Source: Bradyrhizobium sp. SZCCT0231
Lineage (GTDB): Bacteria > Pseudomonadota > Alphaproteobacteria > Rhizobiales > Xanthobacteraceae
Assembly: GCF_018130245.1 (NCBI RefSeq)
Contig: NZ_JAFCKP010000007.1
Location: forward strand, 62,001 to 126,000
DNA length: 64,000 nt
Direction of reading: 5' to 3'
This document shows, in pieces, positions 61,100-64,000 of this stretch (its first letter is position 1; every line of letters starts with the position of its first letter). Both the position numbers and the translations under genes were made by a program. The notes beneath the pieces were generated by a model. The model was not told the origin of the DNA. It worked only from the letters and a program-made list of their open reading frames with translations, and did not search any database.

Positions 61100-61227
61100 C
61101 GTCATTCCGGGGCGGTGCGTCAGCACCGAACCCGGAATCCATCTGTCAGCAGTGTATGTGGCGAGATGGATTCTCAGATGCGCAATTGCGCATCATAGTT
61201 CGCGCTTCCGCGCGCCCCGGAATGACG
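61100..61227. repeat. Family H palindromic intergenic repeat
   Basis: CGTCATTCCGGGGCGGTGCG faces CGCGCCCCGGAATGACG at the other end, with an inner GGATTC/GAATCC-type pair. A half element ends at about 25846. It lies between the co-directional rlmJ and RNase T2 genes. Confidence 0.88.
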
Positions 61228-61231
61228 AACT

Positions 61232-61924
61232 CTACCCGCCCCTGATCGGCGGCATCGTCACCTGGTCGCGGCGGCAGGTGCGGCGCTCGATCTCGTCGCA
61301 GGCGCGGAATTGCAGGTCCTTGCTGAGGCAGATGCGGACCTCCGAGAGCCGTGTCCGGTTGCAGGTCACCGAGATGGCGGCACTGCCGAGACCGGGATTG
61401 GCCTTGATGAAGGCCTCCTCGACCTCCGCCGGTGCCACGGTCTTGGCCTGCGACAGATCGAGATATTCGGCCGGGATCTTGATCGCGGCGCGCGCCTTGC
61501 GGATCGTCTCGAAATAGCTGCGGCCTTCGAGCCCGGAGCAGGTGCCGTGCTTGTCCCATTCGTTGAAGATCAGGCCCGGCGCCGGCATCAGGTCGAGCAT
61601 CGAGGAGACGATGCTGCGATTCAGCCGCGGTGCCGGCCGCTGGCAGTATTCCGGAAAACCGTTCTCATATTGCGGCCACAGCCCATGCACCACGAAGGCG
61701 TAGGGCCGTCCGCCGCATTGCATCTGCGACCGGCCGCCGCGCTCGGCTGCCTCCTCGCAGAACGAGGGCGACCATGACAGCGACAGCACATAGAAATCGA
61801 ATTCGCCCGGCGCGTTCTGCCGCTTGTCCTGCGCCTTGGCGCCGCCGGCGAGCGACGCCAGCCCGGCGGCAAGGGTGAGCGAGATCACGAGACGGGAGAA
61901 CCAGCGCAATCTGGAATGAAACAT
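61232..61924 (-). CDS. Exported ribonuclease T2-family protein
   Basis: The 230-aa product has a signal peptide (LVISLTLAAGLASLAGGAKA) and both RNase T2 active-site blocks: CAS1 YAFVVHGLWPQYEN and CAS2 NEWDKHGTCSG, each with its catalytic His, plus several Cys for disulfides. FDFYVLSLSWSPSFCE is the usual first strand. T2 enzymes cleave RNA in the periplasm. GAGGGGCG precedes the ATG at 61924. Confidence 0.93.
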   Translation of the reverse strand: MFHSRLRWFSRLVISLTLAAGLASLAGGAKAQDKRQNAPGEFDFYVLSLSWSPSFCEEAAERGGRSQMQCGGRPYAFVVHGLWPQYENGFPEYCQRPAPRLNRSIVSSMLDLMPAPGLIFNEWDKHGTCSGLEGRSYFETIRKARAAIKIPAEYLDLSQAKTVAPAEVEEAFIKANPGLGSAAISVTCNRTRLSEVRICLSKDLQFRACDEIERRTCRRDQVTMPPIRGG

Positions 61925-62057
61925 GGCGACGCCCCTCAACTAGACTGTGCAAGCGAGCCTAGCAGGGGATGAGAACATTTCAAGAACAAATTTCGGGCGC
62001 CGGTCGTTCGGCCGCTTGATCGGGCCGAATCAGGGCTTTCGAATCAGGGCTTTCGAG

Positions 62058-62519
62058 TCAAGGCTTGGCGGCGCGGCAGGCCGGGTTGTAGGCCCAGTTG
62101 CGATCGAGCCCGACCACGCACCATTCGACGCCATCGCCGTAGCTGGAAAAGCCGCCATCCTCGATGATCGAGAAATGCACCTTGCGCACCTTGCCGTCAG
62201 TGAGCATGGCATCGCCGGTGCAATAGCGGCGCGGGATGTTGTCGGACTGCCAGGGCCGGAAAGCGACCTCGCGAACGGCCGAGAAGCCCGTGATCTTCAA
62301 CGAGGAATTCCAGAACGAGCTCTCCTTCTCCCAGAACTGGGTGGCGATCGTCGGCAGCGCCCTGTCGCAATCGGCGACAGCGCCGTCATAGCGCGGCCCG
62401 CTCAGCCAGAAGTTCAGCTCCAGCGGATTGGCGGCTTTGGCCTCCCCGAGCGACAGTGCCCCGAACATGAGGCCGAGCACGGCGACAAAGCGAAGCGGTT
62501 TCGGGGAGGGGGCGCGCAT
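62058..62519 (-). CDS. Exported protein of unknown function
   Basis: The 153-aa product has a signal peptide (LRFVAVLGLMFGALSLGEAK) and a mature part with four Cys (VADCDRALP, RRYCTGDAM, VEWCVVGLD, NPACRAA), likely two disulfides. LNFWLSGPRYDG and VREVAFRPWQSDNIPRRYC stand out. I do not recognise the family by name. The start is uncertain (ATG 62519, or a TTG two codons earlier). Confidence 0.78.
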   Translation of the reverse strand: MRAPSPKPLRFVAVLGLMFGALSLGEAKAANPLELNFWLSGPRYDGAVADCDRALPTIATQFWEKESSFWNSSLKITGFSAVREVAFRPWQSDNIPRRYCTGDAMLTDGKVRKVHFSIIEDGGFSSYGDGVEWCVVGLDRNWAYNPACRAAKP

Positions 62520-62702
62520 GATCAATCCGGACAGCTAAGGTCTTGCGAAGGTCGGACGGTGCCGCGAAGGCCGGGGCAGGTCAAGTGCAGCGCGGCAACA
62601 CTTCGCCAGGACTTGACCAGAACGTCGCAGCCGGCAGGCCTCGGTTCTTTTCACTTCCGTCCCGGCGCCGTAAACTGGCGCCAACCAATTGGAGTGACGG
62701 GA

Positions 62703-63002
62703 ATGCGAATCATTGCGGCCGCGGGCCTTCTTGCCGGCCTGGTTGTCTCGGGTCTGATGGCGAGCCAGCCGGCGCGCGCCGACTATGTGCCGCCATTCAA
62801 AGGCAACGACACCGGTGGCATCATCGCCTATTCGATGGCGACCCAGGTCGATGCGCGGCAGGCCGCGGTCGATCATTGCGCGCGCTACGGCAAGGTCGTG
62901 AAATTCCTGGGCGTGCAGGCCTATGAGGGCGGATACATCTCGTTCTCCTGCCGCTGGGTGCCCTATGGCGCCGCCGATCGGCCGATCCGCACGCTGTACT
63001 GA
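62703..63002 (+). CDS. Small exported protein of unknown function
   Basis: The 99-aa product has a signal peptide (AAAGLLAGLVVSGLMASQPA, then RAD) and a short domain with YVPPFKGNDTGGIIAYS, AVDHCARYGKVVKFLGVQA and ISFSCRWVPYG; two Cys may pair. GGAG lies 8 nt before the ATG. It is 42 nt upstream of the DUF3617-like gene on the same strand and may share its transcript. Confidence 0.8.
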   Translation: MRIIAAAGLLAGLVVSGLMASQPARADYVPPFKGNDTGGIIAYSMATQVDARQAAVDHCARYGKVVKFLGVQAYEGGYISFSCRWVPYGAADRPIRTLY

Positions 63003-63044
63003 GGCGTTGTCGTAACGCCGCAACTCTCAGCCGGGAGCCTTCTC

Positions 63045-63575
63045 ATGACGCGCAAACTCGCTTTGCTCGGCTCGACGCTTTGCCTCGCGTTGTCGGCAGG
63101 CAGCGCCGGCGCCGACGAGCTGCCGGTGCGCAAGGCCGGGCTCTGGGAAATGAAGCTGGTCACATCGGGCTCGCCCGTGCCCGAGATGACCATGCAGCAC
63201 TGCACCGACGAGACCGTCGACAAGGAGATGAGCAACAACGTCTCCCCGATGGCCAAGCAGATCTGCGCCAAGCAGGAGATCAAGAAGACCGCGACCGGCT
63301 ATGTCAGCGATTCCGAGTGCAGCGTCGCCGGCGTCAGCACGACCTCGCATGCCGAGATCACTGGCGATTTCAATTCGGCCTACACGATGAAGACGACCTC
63401 GCATGCGCAAGGCGGCGTCGCCGGCGCGGCGGGGCGCGATAACACCACGACGCTGCAAGCCAAGTGGCTCGGAGCCTGCAAGCCAGACCAGAAGCCCGGC
63501 GACATCGTCATGCCCGGCGGCTTCAAGATGAACATGCGCGACATGGACAAGCTGAAGGCGCTGCTGCCGAAGTAG
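63045..63575 (+). CDS. Exported DUF3617-like protein
   Basis: The 176-aa product has a signal peptide (LGSTLCLALSAGSAGADELP) and the DUF3617 pattern: RKAGLWEMKLVTSGSPVPEM near the start, a conserved Cys in QHCTDE and CAKQEIKKTATGYVSDSECS, and ending GGFKMNMRDMDKL. The family is periplasmic and of unknown function. GGGAG lies just before the ATG. Confidence 0.88.
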   Translation: MTRKLALLGSTLCLALSAGSAGADELPVRKAGLWEMKLVTSGSPVPEMTMQHCTDETVDKEMSNNVSPMAKQICAKQEIKKTATGYVSDSECSVAGVSTTSHAEITGDFNSAYTMKTTSHAQGGVAGAAGRDNTTTLQAKWLGACKPDQKPGDIVMPGGFKMNMRDMDKLKALLPK

Positions 63576-63594
63576 GGTGAGTTGGTCGTGAGAC

Positions 63595-63682
63595 CGTAGC
63601 CCGGATGGAGCGAAGCGAAATCCGGGGTTCGCGCGTCACGAGAGGCCGGTCCCGGATTACGCTACGCTCCATCCGGGCTACG
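63595..63682. repeat. Family B palindromic intergenic repeat, copy 3
   Basis: It starts CGTAGCCCGGATGGAGCGAA and ends GCTCCATCCGGGCTACG, with an inner ATCCGGG/CCCGGAT pair. It lies between the DUF3617-like gene and the convergent sensor kinase gene. Confidence 0.9.
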
Positions 63683-63689
63683 CCATCGC

Positions 63690-64000
63690 CTACACCGGTA
63701 TCCGCACGCTCGCCCGCAATCCACCCATCGGGCTGTCACCCAGCGTGATGTCGCCGCCGTGCGAGCGGGCGATGTCGCGGGCGATGGCGAGGCCAAGGCC
63801 GGTGCCGCCTTCGTCCTGGTTGCGGGCGTTGTCCAGCCGCAGGAACGGCTTGAACACTTCTTCGCGCAAGTGAGCGGGAATGCCCGGACCGTCGTCGTCG
63901 ATCGTGACGGTGAGATAACGGTGATCGCGCTGGCCGGTGATGGCGATGGCCTTGCCGTAGCGCGCCGCGTTGGTGACGAGGTTGGCGAGGCAGCGCTTGA
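63690..64000 (-). CDS. Sensor histidine kinase, C-terminal fragment
   Basis: About 100 codons of the HATPase domain are in the window; the gene continues past the right edge. The N box (LANLVTNAARYGKA), G1 (DDDGPGIP), F box (VFKPFLRLD) and G2 (GTGLGLAIARDIARSHGGDI) are all present, as in EnvZ/OmpR-family kinases. The stimulus and partner regulator are outside the window. Confidence 0.92.
   Translation of the reverse strand, partial: KRCLANLVTNAARYGKAIAITGQRDHRYLTVTIDDDGPGIPAHLREEVFKPFLRLDNARNQDEGGTGLGLAIARDIARSHGGDITLGDSPMGGLRASVRIPV

Noticed and set aside
5012-63682. CRISPR array
   Set aside because: The many repeats are palindromic, dispersed and unevenly spaced; no regular spacer pattern and no cas genes.
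1-64000. tRNA genes, rRNA genes or insertion-sequence transposases
   Set aside because: None was recognised on reading both strands; no tRNA-like GTTCGA loop with flanking stems and no transposase motifs were seen.

Overview
The window is a chromosomal segment of a high-GC alphaproteobacterium, most likely Bradyrhizobium or a close relative. Evidence: the regulatory histidyl-tRNA synthetase paralogue HisZ next to hisG, small alphaproteobacterial families (DUF2093-, DUF4170- and DUF6101-like), a lipid A/Kdo operon of rhizobial type, a fluoroacetate-dehalogenase-like protein very close to what I remember of the Rhodopseudomonas enzyme, and several families of palindromic intergenic repeats. No rRNA, tRNA, CRISPR array or transposase was found. 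About 70 protein genes were placed; the first (hisG) and last (a sensor kinase) are cut by the window edges.

Layout. 0-5 kb: hisG-hisZ, an unrecognised protein, rsmE, an exported protein overlapping ubiA. 5.1-11.4 kb: a tight plus-strand operon tldE(pmbA)-cysQ-like-DUF4170-DUF374 acyltransferase-waaA-lpxK, i.e. lipid A and Kdo assembly. 11.4-17.5 kb: accessory stretch with a GYD protein framed by a 34-nt direct repeat, two very small genes, a TadE/TadE/TadG pilus-like trio, exported proteins and a dienelactone-hydrolase-like protein lacking its nucleophile. 17.7-20.9 kb: xseA, then two membrane proteins plus a winged-helix regulator behind a 27-nt palindrome. 21.0-25.5 kb: an atypical minus-strand cluster, partly AT-rich: a CoiA-like nuclease, a NACHT NTPase, a Vsr/DUF559-like nuclease and a small partner. 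This is the best candidate for an undescribed (probably anti-phage) system. 25.9-34 kb: purD, dehalogenase, tadA, an rRNA pseudouridine synthase with a huge Arg/Asp-rich repeat domain, rsmD, mutL, an RHH protein. 34.3-37.7 kb: GMC oxidoreductase/subunit-3 operon. 37.8-48 kb: arfB, a repeat-packed gap, an M16 peptidase pair, lspA, ileS, a ParS/RES toxin-antitoxin pair with a frameshifted toxin, ribF. 48.4-64 kb: a CheY-like regulator, HAD, degenerate EAL protein, methyltransferase, YihY/holin-like pair, prmB-moaE-moaD-pgsA, uvrC, an outer-membrane porin, cold-shock protein, rlmJ, RNase T2, small exported proteins and a kinase fragment.

Most genes are housekeeping (tRNA/rRNA modification, repair, envelope). 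The accessory content is concentrated at 11.4-17.5, 21-25.5 and 46.3-47.2 kb. Palindromic repeats (at least six families) sit mostly between convergent gene ends, where they could end transcription from both sides. All names are from reading translated sequence and remembered family motifs; no database search was run.
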